Shown: positions 36,540-43,675 of the stretch, in pieces
How the letters are laid out: each line of letters begins with the position of its first letter
How positions within the stretch are numbered: the first letter of the stretch is position 1
Assembly: GCA_913776245.1 (NCBI GenBank)
Contig: CAJYLO010000027.1
Coordinates: forward strand, 48,759 to 112,758
Length of the DNA: 64,000 nucleotides
From: an uncultured Chryseobacterium sp.
GTDB taxonomy: Bacteria > Bacteroidota > Bacteroidia > Flavobacteriales > Weeksellaceae
Direction of reading: 5' to 3'
The notes under the pieces: model-generated
Database searches by the model: none
Seen by the model: only the letters and a program-made list of their open reading frames with translations
Told to the model about the DNA's origin: nothing
Translations under genes and position numbers: made by a program

Positions 36540-37820
36540 ATGTCTTATTTATTTACGTCCGAATCCGTTTCAGAAGGACATCCGGATAAAATTGCAGACC
36601 AGATATCTGATGCATTGATCGATCATTTTCTAGCTTATGATAAAAATTCAAAGGTAGCCTGCGAAACTTTGGTGACAACAGGGCAGGTAGTGTTGGCTGG
36701 CGAAGTGAAGTCCGAAGCTTATCTTGATGTGCAGCATATTGCGAGAGATGTGATCAATAAAATTGGTTACACTAAAAGCGAATATATGTTTAATGGCGAT
36801 TCCTGCGGTGTTATCTCTGCAATACACGAGCAGTCTCCGGATATTAACCAGGGTGTGGACAGGACATTGGATGAAACCGATTTCGAAGCCAGAGCTAATG
36901 CTCAGGGTGCCGGCGACCAGGGAATGATGTTTGGCTATGCGACTAACGAAACGGAAAACTATATGCCGCTTGCATTGGATATCGCTCATCAGATTCTGAA
37001 AGAACTGGCCAATCTGAGAAGAGAAGGAAATGCCATTCCATATCTTCGTCCTGACGCTAAATCTCAGGTAACAATTGAATATTCTGACGACCACAAACCC
37101 ATCAGAATTGACAGTATTGTAGTATCTACTCAGCACGATGATTTCGGAAGCGAGGAAGCAATGCTGGCCAAAATCAAAAAAGATATCATCGAAATATTAA
37201 TTCCGAAAGTAAAGGCTGCACAAAAGCCGGAGATCCAGGAATTGTTCAATGATCAGATCAAATATCATATCAATCCAACCGGCAAATTTGTAATAGGCGG
37301 ACCTCACGGTGATACAGGTCTTACGGGTAGAAAAATCATCGTAGATACTTACGGTGGAAAAGGGGCGCACGGTGGTGGCGCGTTCTCCGGAAAAGATCCG
37401 TCCAAAGTAGACAGAAGTGCGGCTTATGCTACAAGACATATTGCTAAAAACCTGGTTGCAGCCGGTGTTGCAGATGAGGTTTTGGTTCAGGTTTCCTATG
37501 CGATTGGTGTGGCTGAGCCTTGTGGTCTTTATATCAACACTTACGGAACTTCCAAATTGGATATCAATGATGGCGAACTGGCAAAGAGAGTCCAGAAATT
37601 ATTTGATCTCAGACCATACGCCGTAGAAAAAAATCTTAAGCTGAGAAATCCTATCTATCTGGAAACAGCGGCTTATGGTCATATGGGTAAAGATTATTAC
37701 GTGGCTGATAAAACCTTCAACAAAGGACATAAAAATGAATTGACACTGAAAGATCTTGAGTTCTTCACCTGGGAGAAACTGGATCGTGTAGAAGATGTCA
37801 AAAAAGAATTCGGGTTGTAA
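36540..37820 (+). CDS. metK: S-adenosylmethionine synthase
   Basis: This 426-aa enzyme makes SAM from methionine and ATP. The signatures are [15 protein letters not shown] near residue 12, [15 protein letters not shown] near 122 and [19 protein letters not shown] near 280. The acidic C-terminal part (KKEFGL end) is of normal length, slightly longer than the E. coli enzyme as usual in Bacteroidota. It is alone between the riboswitch leader and a strong terminator. Confidence 0.96.
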   Translation: MSYLFTSESVSEGHPDKIADQISDALIDHFLAYDKNSKVACETLVTTGQVVLAGEVKSEAYLDVQHIARDVINKIGYTKSEYMFNGDSCGVISAIHEQSPDINQGVDRTLDETDFEARANAQGAGDQGMMFGYATNETENYMPLALDIAHQILKELANLRREGNAIPYLRPDAKSQVTIEYSDDHKPIRIDSIVVSTQHDDFGSEEAMLAKIKKDIIEILIPKVKAAQKPEIQELFNDQIKYHINPTGKFVIGGPHGDTGLTGRKIIVDTYGGKGAHGGGAFSGKDPSKVDRSAAYATRHIAKNLVAAGVADEVLVQVSYAIGVAEPCGLYINTYGTSKLDINDGELAKRVQKLFDLRPYAVEKNLKLRNPIYLETAAYGHMGKDYYVADKTFNKGHKNELTLKDLEFFTWEKLDRVEDVKKEFGL

Positions 37821-37842
37821 AATCCAAATTTTAGAAATCTTG

Positions 37843-37878
37843 AAACTGCTTTATTCTTTGAATAGAGCAGTTTTTTTA
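37843..37878 (+). terminator. Terminator of metK
   Basis: AAACTGCTTTATTC and AATAGAGCAGTTT form a stem of about 12 bp with a small loop, followed by seven T. Confidence 0.85.
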
Positions 37879-37936
37879 TTTTCTCATCCATTCGAGCATC
37901 ACTTTTGCTACTTTTGTGAATAATTAAAATTAATCG

Positions 37937-38422
37937 ATGAAATCATTTATATATTCTGCTCTTCTTTTTTTTAGCTTTTGTGGTGTTACAAAGTCACAAG
38001 TTACAATGCACAAGTTAGTTACTGCCGGCTACACCTACCAAAATTCAAGTTTTGGTGAAGTGGGTGGTAAATTGCTTTTTCTGAGTAATGATGACGTGAT
38101 TTTCCGAACAGGATTATCCGTCCTGATGGGTTCTGTAAATCAGAAGTTTGCAATAATGCCTAAACTCCAGGCTGATTTTCTTTTCAATTTTGAAAGGAAT
38201 GTTGATTTGTATCATTCCTACTATTTTGTAGCAGGTGCAGAAGCTACTAATAAATATATTGCACCAAAAGTCGGATTCAGTCTTTTCGGAATTGTAGACC
38301 TGACGGGAGGCTACGGATTTTCTCTGGGCAAAAATGGAATCAACGGGAAAGAGCTGAAAGGGCTTAATATCAATTTCACAATAAATATTCCGATTGTCGC
38401 CATTAATGATTTAACAAAATAG
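37937..38422 (+). CDS. Hypothetical secreted or outer-membrane protein
   Basis: This 161-aa protein has a signal peptide (MKSFIYSALLFFSFCGVTKSQ). The rest alternates aromatic and polar residues in beta-strand style (MHKLVTAGYTYQNSSFGEVGG, LQADFLFNFERNVDLYHS, VDLTGGYGFSLGKNG). It would fit a small 8-stranded outer-membrane barrel or lipoprotein-free periplasmic protein. I do not recognise the family. It stands alone between metK and the sigma-factor leader. Confidence 0.65.
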   Translation: MKSFIYSALLFFSFCGVTKSQVTMHKLVTAGYTYQNSSFGEVGGKLLFLSNDDVIFRTGLSVLMGSVNQKFAIMPKLQADFLFNFERNVDLYHSYYFVAGAEATNKYIAPKVGFSLFGIVDLTGGYGFSLGKNGINGKELKGLNINFTINIPIVAINDLTK

Positions 38423-38528
38423 ATTTTTTTGCATCAAATTAAATAAAATCGAAAGTTTAACAATTCATTAACGTTTTGTTTTATCTTTTTTATTATTTTT
38501 ACACACCTAAATTTTGCGTATAGAAAAA

Positions 38529-38595
38529 ATCTACTCTTAAAAAATAATAACAGAATCGAACCTGTCAAACCAGTTACAACAGTACCTGAGTAGAT
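38529..38595 (+). promoter_or_regulatory. Leader inverted repeat before the sigma-factor gene
   Basis: ATCTACTC (38529-38536) pairs with GAGTAGAT (38588-38595), with a 51-nt loop. It lies in the probable 5' leader of the sigma-factor mRNA, about 30 bp before the ATG at 38625. Confidence 0.4.
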
Positions 38596-38624
38596 AGTTG
38601 GGTTCAAAAAGTAAGAGTAAAGTT

Positions 38625-39215
38625 ATGAAAACGCATACGGACAGCAAACTGATTTTACAATATCAGAATGGCGATGAGAAGGCCCTTTCTACATTAATCA
38701 ACAGACACAAAAAAGACCTGTTTACATTCATCTACTATAAATTGATGGATGAAGATCTGGCAAACGATATCTTCCAGGATACATTCATTAAAGTTATCGT
38801 TACCCTAAAAGAAGGCCGGTATAAAGAAGAAAATAAATTTATTCTTTGGGCAAAACGGATTGCTCATAATCTAATCATTGATCATTTCCGTCTTCAGTCT
38901 AAGAATATCAAAATTTCTGAAACGTCTTTTGAGAATGAAGAATTTTCTATTTTCGATATTATTAAGGAACCGGATAGCAATATAGAGGACAGGCTGATAG
39001 AAAATCAAATCAATGAAGATCTGCTGAAAATGCTTGTTCTGCTACCGGAAAACCAGCAGGAAGTGATCAAGCTGAGATTTTTTGACGGCTTAAGTTTCAA
39101 AGAAATAGCAGATCACACCGAGACCAGCATCAACACAACACTTGGAAGGGTGAGATATGCGCTCATCAACCTGAGAAAAATTATGGAAGAACATAAAATA
39201 ATTTTAACAAAATAA
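38625..39215 (+). CDS. RNA polymerase sigma factor, sigma-70 family (ECF type)
   Basis: I start at the ATG at 38625 (MKTHTDSKLILQYQ), giving 196 aa; a TTG upstream would add nine residues. Region 2 covers about residues 15-85 (LFTFIYYKLMDEDLANDIFQDTFIKVI, then FILWAKRIAHNLIIDHFR). Region 4 covers about 125-185 (LPENQQEVIKLRFFDGLSFKEIADHTETSINTTLGRVRYAL, split here by position). No anti-sigma gene is adjacent. The promoter-like TAAATTTTG near 38510 may be its own. It is followed 47 bp downstream by a 45-aa ORF. Confidence 0.88.
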   Translation: MKTHTDSKLILQYQNGDEKALSTLINRHKKDLFTFIYYKLMDEDLANDIFQDTFIKVIVTLKEGRYKEENKFILWAKRIAHNLIIDHFRLQSKNIKISETSFENEEFSIFDIIKEPDSNIEDRLIENQINEDLLKMLVLLPENQQEVIKLRFFDGLSFKEIADHTETSINTTLGRVRYALINLRKIMEEHKIILTK

Positions 39216-39262
39216 TATAATAAAGATTTTTTTTTGGCGTTATTGTTGTAAAGTTTTTGCCT

Positions 39263-39400
39263 ATGAAAAAAAACGACACTTTAACAAAAAAAGCTTTGGT
39301 GCCTAAACAAGAAATAATCGATTTTCTGCTGTCGTATTCCAAAAATCTTCAGCCTATGAAAACTAAAATGAAGAAAACCGTTTTAGTTTCTAAAAACTAG
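39263..39400 (+). CDS. 45-aa small protein downstream of the sigma factor
   Basis: The ATG at 39263 opens a 45-codon frame ending TAG at 39398-39400. The protein is basic at both ends, with MKKNDTLTKKALVPKQ then EIIDFLLSYSKNLQ in the middle. The IIDFLLSYSKNL segment is an amphipathic helix and recalls other small Flavobacteriia proteins with a DFLLxYSK motif (from memory). It may be a small partner or inhibitor of the sigma factor, but nothing proves this. It is a short ORF with good coding character (few wasted codons, Lys-rich ends). Confidence 0.6.
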   Translation: MKKNDTLTKKALVPKQEIIDFLLSYSKNLQPMKTKMKKTVLVSKN

Positions 39401-39466
39401 AATTTATTTTTAGATTAAATAATTGATTTTATGACTGAGCTTTCCTACGTGGATAAAAAAATTGAC

Positions 39467-39474
39467 TAGATTTG
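39467..39474 (+). promoter_or_regulatory. Candidate -7 element with an almost leaderless start
   Basis: TAGATTTG fits TANNTTTG exactly. The ATG of the phosphatase gene is at 39481, so transcription would begin at or near the start codon. Confidence 0.4.
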
Positions 39475-39480
39475 TGCCTT

Positions 39481-40179
39481 ATGAAAAATATAAGGCACAT
39501 TTTTTTTGACCTTGACAATACACTTTGGGATCACCGCAAGAATGCATATCTCACCATCAGAGAGTTATTTTCAAAACAGGAAATTACAACTCGATATCAG
39601 ATCGATTTTGAGGAGTTTCACGCCGCTTATCACATGATTAATGAAAAGCTTTGGGAACAGATCCGTGATGGAGAAATTGATAAAGATTACCTCAGGAAAC
39701 ACCGTTTCTATGATACATTTTTAAAATTTGGTGTGGACGATGAGCCACTTGCAGACTATTTTGAACATCATTTTCTGGATGAGATACTTAATTATAATGA
39801 GTTGGTTGCCGGTGCTCTCGATTTGTTGAATTATTTGAAATCTAAATATTACAGAATGCACATTATTTCCAATGGTTTCCAGGAAGTTACGGAAAGAAAA
39901 TGTATCTTATCCGGAATCTCCGGTTTTTTTGAAACGATTACCAGTGCAGATTCTGTGAATATCAGAAAGCCAAGACCGGAGATTTTCGAGTATTCTCTGA
40001 ACCTTGCCAAAGCAGATAAATCTGAAAGTATCTTAATCGGCGATGATTGGATAGCCGATGTGAAAGGTGCTCAGAATTTCGGAATCGATGTGATTTTCTT
40101 TGATATTCTGGATGAAAATCCGCAGGAAGACGGATTAAAATTCATCAAAAATCTATCAGAAGTCAAGCAGTATTTGTAA
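39481..40179 (+). CDS. HAD-family (YjjG-type) noncanonical pyrimidine nucleotidase
   Basis: I use the ATG at 39481, giving 232 aa; a TTG codon upstream would add three residues. The HAD motifs are IFFDLDNTLWDH (residues 6-17, nucleophile Asp at about 9), ISNGF (motif II, Ser/Asn at about 127), IRKPRPEIF (Lys at about 162) and ILIGDDWIADVKGA (motif IV, Asp pair). YjjG proteins dephosphorylate non-canonical pyrimidine nucleotides, keeping them out of DNA. The length and cap type fit YjjG. Confidence 0.88.
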   Translation: MKNIRHIFFDLDNTLWDHRKNAYLTIRELFSKQEITTRYQIDFEEFHAAYHMINEKLWEQIRDGEIDKDYLRKHRFYDTFLKFGVDDEPLADYFEHHFLDEILNYNELVAGALDLLNYLKSKYYRMHIISNGFQEVTERKCILSGISGFFETITSADSVNIRKPRPEIFEYSLNLAKADKSESILIGDDWIADVKGAQNFGIDVIFFDILDENPQEDGLKFIKNLSEVKQYL

Positions 40180-40182
40180 AGC

Positions 40183-40219
40183 AAAAACCGTTTTGAAATG
40201 TCAAAAGGGTTTATTTTTT
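40183..40219. terminator. Shared terminator between the phosphatase gene and trpS
   Basis: AAACCGTTTTGA pairs with TCAAAAGGGTTT except for one G-G mismatch. T-runs flank it on both strands, so it may serve both converging genes. Confidence 0.6.
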
Positions 40220-40232
40220 GTTTGATTTAGAA

Positions 40233-41201
40233 TTAGATTCCCAAACTTTCTCGTACTCTTTTAATCGTCTGATTGGCAATGACTCTCGTTTTTTCAGCGC
40301 CTTCCTGAAGTTTCGCTTCCAACTCGTCCAGATGATTCATATAATAAGTGAACGTTTCTCTTTCTTTTGCAAACTTGGTCAGGATCAAATCCAATAATTC
40401 TTTTTTGGCGTGGCCGTAACCGTAATTGCCGGCAAGATATTTCGCTCTCAATTCCTCAGTTTGATCCGGCGTTGCGATGAGTTGATAGATCGCAAAAACT
40501 TTATCAGTATCCGGATTTTTAGGTTCTTCAAGCGGTGTAGAATCGGTTTCAATGGACATTACCTGTTTTTTCAGTTCTTTTTCCGGCAGAAAGATGTTGA
40601 TGATATTGCCTCTGGATTTTGACATTTTATGGCCGTCGATTCCTGGAACATATTTCGTATTTTCTTCCAATTCCGCTTTTGGCAAAACAAAAACTTCTCC
40701 CATCTGGTTATTGAATCTCGAAGCCACATCACGGGCAATTTCCAAATGCTGCAATTGGTCTTTCCCAACAGGAACAATCTCTGCATCGTACAACAAAATA
40801 TCCGCAGCCATCAAAATCGGATAAGTAAACAATCCGGCGTTCACATCCTGCAGACGGTCTGCTTTATCTTTGAAAGAATGCGCCAGTGTCAATCTTTGGT
40901 AAGGAAAAAAGCACGACAGATGCCAGGATAACTCGCAGGTTTCCGGGATATCACTTTGTCTGTAGAAAAAAGTTTTTTCCGTGTCCAGTCCGCAGGCAAG
41001 CCAAGCCGCAGCAATCTCGTAAGTATTCTGTTTCAGTTGTTTTGCATCTTTAATTTGTGTTAAAGAATGAAGATTGGCAATGAACAAAAAAGATTCGTTT
41101 TCTTCTTTTCTTGATAGCTCAATAGCAGGAATAATCGCTCCCAAAAGGTTTCCGAGATGTGGTGTTCCGGTGGCTTGTATTCCGGTCAGGATTCTAGACA
41201 T
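40233..41201 (-). CDS. trpS: Tryptophan--tRNA ligase
   Basis: This 322-aa class I synthetase charges tRNA-Trp. The HIGH-equivalent is ATGTPHLGNLLGA near residue 10, the Trp pocket is around VGKDQLQHLEIARDVA near 143, and the KMSKS motif is HKMSKSRGN near 195. The length is normal. The start codon is at 41201, and the (AGATTTT)5 tandem repeat begins 3 bp upstream of it. Transcription probably comes from further right, across the repeat. Confidence 0.95.
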   Translation of the reverse strand: MSRILTGIQATGTPHLGNLLGAIIPAIELSRKEENESFLFIANLHSLTQIKDAKQLKQNTYEIAAAWLACGLDTEKTFFYRQSDIPETCELSWHLSCFFPYQRLTLAHSFKDKADRLQDVNAGLFTYPILMAADILLYDAEIVPVGKDQLQHLEIARDVASRFNNQMGEVFVLPKAELEENTKYVPGIDGHKMSKSRGNIINIFLPEKELKKQVMSIETDSTPLEEPKNPDTDKVFAIYQLIATPDQTEELRAKYLAGNYGYGHAKKELLDLILTKFAKERETFTYYMNHLDELEAKLQEGAEKTRVIANQTIKRVRESLGI

Positions 41202-41203
41202 TA

Positions 41204-41238
41204 AGATTTTAGATTTTAGATTTTAGATTTTAGATTTT
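41204..41238. repeat. Five tandem copies of a 7-bp unit (AGATTTT) beside the trpS start
   Basis: The copies are exact and head to tail, 35 bp. They start 2 bp from the start codon on the upstream side. Repeats this short and perfect are prone to slippage. Confidence 0.85.
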
Positions 41239-41292
41239 CTAAAATTCAGTACACAAAAATAGGAAAGATATAATGTTTAACAAAGTATTGGT

Positions 41293-41934
41293 TTATTTGA
41301 TTTCAATCTTATCGCCACCAAATTTCGGTTCCACACCAAACAGAAAATCCCAAAATACCTTCGCTCTCGCGACTTTCTCCCGAAGATTGGTTTTGAAACC
41401 TGCATATTTATTAACATCTTTAGCATTGTAGCCATAAGCTTCTATACCGATTCTCCGGGCCAGGAAAACAGCTCTCTCGTTATGGAATTGCTGAGAAATG
41501 ATGATGTAAGAATTTTGCCCGAAAATCTCCTTGGCTCTCACTACAGAATCCAAAGTCCTGAAACCTGCAAAATCCTCATAAATATGGTCTGCAGGAACTC
41601 CGGATTTAATCAGTTCGTTCTTCATGTCATCCGGTTCATTATAGTGTTTTCGGGAATTATCGCCACTCACGATGATATTTTTGATCTTTCCTGATTTATA
41701 AAGCTGTGATGTAGCTTCTATTCTATAATAAAAATAAAGATTTTTCCTTCCGTCTGCAAGGATTTTACTCGTTCCCAGCAAAAGCCCAACCTTTTCACCG
41801 GGCAGTTTTGAAATATCGGAAGTGATAAAATCTTCGGTGTCATTTTCAATTTTAGCATTAGCCCAGAAAATGAAAAGAACTGATAATCCTAAGAAAATCA
41901 GTCCTATCCAAATTATTTTTTTGAATAATTTCAT
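41293..41934 (-). CDS. SanA/YdcF-family (DUF218) envelope protein
   Basis: This 213-aa protein has an N-terminal membrane anchor (IIWIGLIFLGLSVLFIFW). The DUF218 core is marked by VGLLLGTSK, the IIVSGDN motif, and ISQQFHNERAVFLARRIG in the second half. E. coli SanA affects vancomycin entry through the envelope; the precise activity is unknown. It starts 3 bp after the lspA stop and is in the lspA operon. Confidence 0.85.
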   Translation of the reverse strand: MKLFKKIIWIGLIFLGLSVLFIFWANAKIENDTEDFITSDISKLPGEKVGLLLGTSKILADGRKNLYFYYRIEATSQLYKSGKIKNIIVSGDNSRKHYNEPDDMKNELIKSGVPADHIYEDFAGFRTLDSVVRAKEIFGQNSYIIISQQFHNERAVFLARRIGIEAYGYNAKDVNKYAGFKTNLREKVARAKVFWDFLFGVEPKFGGDKIEIK

Positions 41935-41937
41935 AGT

Positions 41938-42582
41938 TTAAAAATCCAGTCCGTTCGGGAATGCTTTCTTACGGAAAATATATAAAAACAATGCGCCAAG
42001 CGTTATTGAGCTATCTGCAACGTTAAAAATGTATTTGAAAAACTCTATTCTGTTGCCGCCAAAAACCGGAACCCAGTCTGGCCAGGTCGTGTCAACTAAA
42101 GGAAAATGAAGCATATCTACCACGCATCCTTTCATCAGGTCGGAATAGCCCTGCCCAATCGGAACCAGCTTGGAAACACCAGAATAATCTACCCACGTTC
42201 CGGAAGCTGCATCGTAAAATGTACCGCTGTCGAAAATAATACCATAAAAAATCCCGTCAAAAACATTCCCGATTGCGCCTGCAAAAATCATGGCCATTGG
42301 AATAATCAGGTAATTGGAAGCGCCTTCCTTCAGCCATTTTTTGAACAGCATCACCATCCCGATTGCCAGAACAATTCTTAGAATAATCAGCGTGTATTTT
42401 CCCCAAAGTCCCCCAAAATGCAGGCCGTAAGCCATTCCCGGATTTTCTACGAAGGTTAGCTTAAACCAGCTTAAACCAAATACGTTGATGCTCTCACCAA
42501 GGAAAAAATGAGTCTTGATGTAGATTTTGGAAAACTGATCTATTAATAAGATAAGAAAAGTGATAAGGATAATTTTTTTCAT
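41938..42582 (-). CDS. lspA: Lipoprotein signal peptidase (signal peptidase II)
   Basis: This 214-aa inner-membrane aspartic protease cleaves the signal peptide of prolipoproteins. The catalytic Asp residues are in IGNVFDGIFYG and in FNVADSSITLG. Four membrane helices are visible. It is longer than E. coli LspA (164 aa) because of a periplasmic insertion, which is usual in Bacteroidota. It overlaps the DUF2683 gene by one base (TAATG) and precedes the SanA-like gene. Confidence 0.93.
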   Translation of the reverse strand: MKKIILITFLILLIDQFSKIYIKTHFFLGESINVFGLSWFKLTFVENPGMAYGLHFGGLWGKYTLIILRIVLAIGMVMLFKKWLKEGASNYLIIPMAMIFAGAIGNVFDGIFYGIIFDSGTFYDAASGTWVDYSGVSKLVPIGQGYSDLMKGCVVDMLHFPLVDTTWPDWVPVFGGNRIEFFKYIFNVADSSITLGALFLYIFRKKAFPNGLDF

Positions 42583-42773
42583 TACAATCCTTTTGGTTTA
42601 TTAGGTTTTGGAAATTTTTTCTCGTTTCTGTCGTTGATTTTTTTAACAGTTTTCTGATTATGAAAATGATTTCTGGTGTGAAATTTTTCAAACTCGATGC
42701 CCATTTCCTTCAGTACGCTTTTCAGCGCTGTCAGTTCCATAGAGTTTTTCGGATGTACAATGATAGATTCCAT
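42582..42773 (-). CDS. DUF2683 small protein
   Basis: This 63-aa protein begins MESIIVHPKNSMELTALKSVLKEMGI, a small alpha/beta fold resembling the DUF2683 or antitoxin-like N-terminus, and ends with a basic tail (EKKFPKPNKPKGL). No toxin lies beside it. It is translationally coupled to lspA. Function unknown. Confidence 0.65.
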   Translation of the reverse strand: MESIIVHPKNSMELTALKSVLKEMGIEFEKFHTRNHFHNQKTVKKINDRNEKKFPKPNKPKGL

Positions 42774-42824
42774 TTTGTTCTTATTAATTATTTTTCTAAG
42801 CGAAAAAATTTCTGCAAATGTAAC

Positions 42825-43100
42825 TCATTTCTTAGACAACTCATCCAGTCTTTTGCGTTCTTTTTCGGTGAGGTCAGCGAGGCCGTTTTTGCCTATTTTA
42901 CTCAGTAAATGATCAATTTCGTCCTGCCGTTCCTTTCTTTTAGCATTAAACTCATCATCAATGGTGTAATATTTTTCTTCCTTGCGGAATATGTTTTTTA
43001 CAGACTGATTCCTGCTCATAAAATAAATGATAACGACGGCTACAGCCAAAATAACAATTAAAAACATCATTTGTAATAAGAAAAAAGTCCCAATTTCCAA
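42825..43100 (-). CDS. Small membrane protein with a DUF6576-like C-terminus
   Basis: This 91-aa protein has one membrane helix (MMFLIVILAVAVVIIYFM) and a charged helical tail (YYTIDDEFNAKRKERQDEIDHLLSKIG, then LTEKERKRLDELSKK). The tail resembles the C-terminal extension of Bacteroidota rhomboid proteases (DUF6576, from memory), but the protease domain is missing. The start may be the first or an internal Met. It lies in the cluster between dksA and lspA. Confidence 0.65.
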   Translation of the reverse strand: MEIGTFFLLQMMFLIVILAVAVVIIYFMSRNQSVKNIFRKEEKYYTIDDEFNAKRKERQDEIDHLLSKIGKNGLADLTEKERKRLDELSKK

Positions 43101-43146
43101 TTTTTAGAATCAGAAACTCGGACTTTATAATTTAATAGTGAGTAAA

Positions 43147-43533
43147 TTATCTCTGCATATTTTTCGCTTCAATGCTAAGGGTGGCGTGTGGCACGGCTTG
43201 TAATCTTTCTTTCGGGATTAATTTTCCTGTTACTCTGCAAACGCCGTAAGTTTTGTTTTCAATACGGATCAGTGCATGTTTCAGATCGCGCACGAACTTT
43301 TCCTGTCTTGATGCCAGTATGGCATTTTGCTCTTTGCTCAGTGTTTCCGCACCTTCCTCAAAAGCTTTGAAGGTTGGGGATGTGTCATCCGTTCCGTTAT
43401 TCTGATTATTGATAAAACTCTCTTTAATCAGACCAAGATCATTCTCGGCTTTTGCAATTTTATCCTGAATTAATTTTTTAAATTCCTGAAGTTCAGCATC
43501 ACTATATCTTAGTTTTTCGTCTGCCATTTCCAT
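43147..43533 (-). CDS. DksA/TraR-family regulator with a degenerate zinc finger
   Basis: This 128-aa protein has an N-terminal coiled coil (LRYSDAELQEFKKLIQDKIAKA) followed by the DksA-like core. The finger region reads YGVCRVTGKLIPKERL then VPHATLSIEAKNMQR. The canonical CxxC/CxxC zinc ligands are reduced to one Cys (VCRVT), so it may not bind zinc. The TGKLIPKERL and ATLSIEA signatures nevertheless fit DksA well. Family members bind the RNA polymerase secondary channel. Position between ileS and lspA is conserved in Flavobacteriia. Confidence 0.85.
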   Translation of the reverse strand: MEMADEKLRYSDAELQEFKKLIQDKIAKAENDLGLIKESFINNQNNGTDDTSPTFKAFEEGAETLSKEQNAILASRQEKFVRDLKHALIRIENKTYGVCRVTGKLIPKERLQAVPHATLSIEAKNMQR

Positions 43534-43675
43534 CTAGTTATTAATTGTTCAACTTTTTATTTTTACTTGCGAAACATCATCGCAAAATTTTCAATCGACA
43601 AGAATAAAGATAAAATTCGAAAATAATCCGGTTAAAACTTCAATTCACAAATCCTTAATAAAAAAGTAATATGGA

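Noticed and set aside
42582..42773. Toxin-antitoxin antitoxin gene
   Set aside because: The N-terminus looks faintly antitoxin-like, but no toxin is adjacent and the gene is embedded in the conserved lspA cluster.
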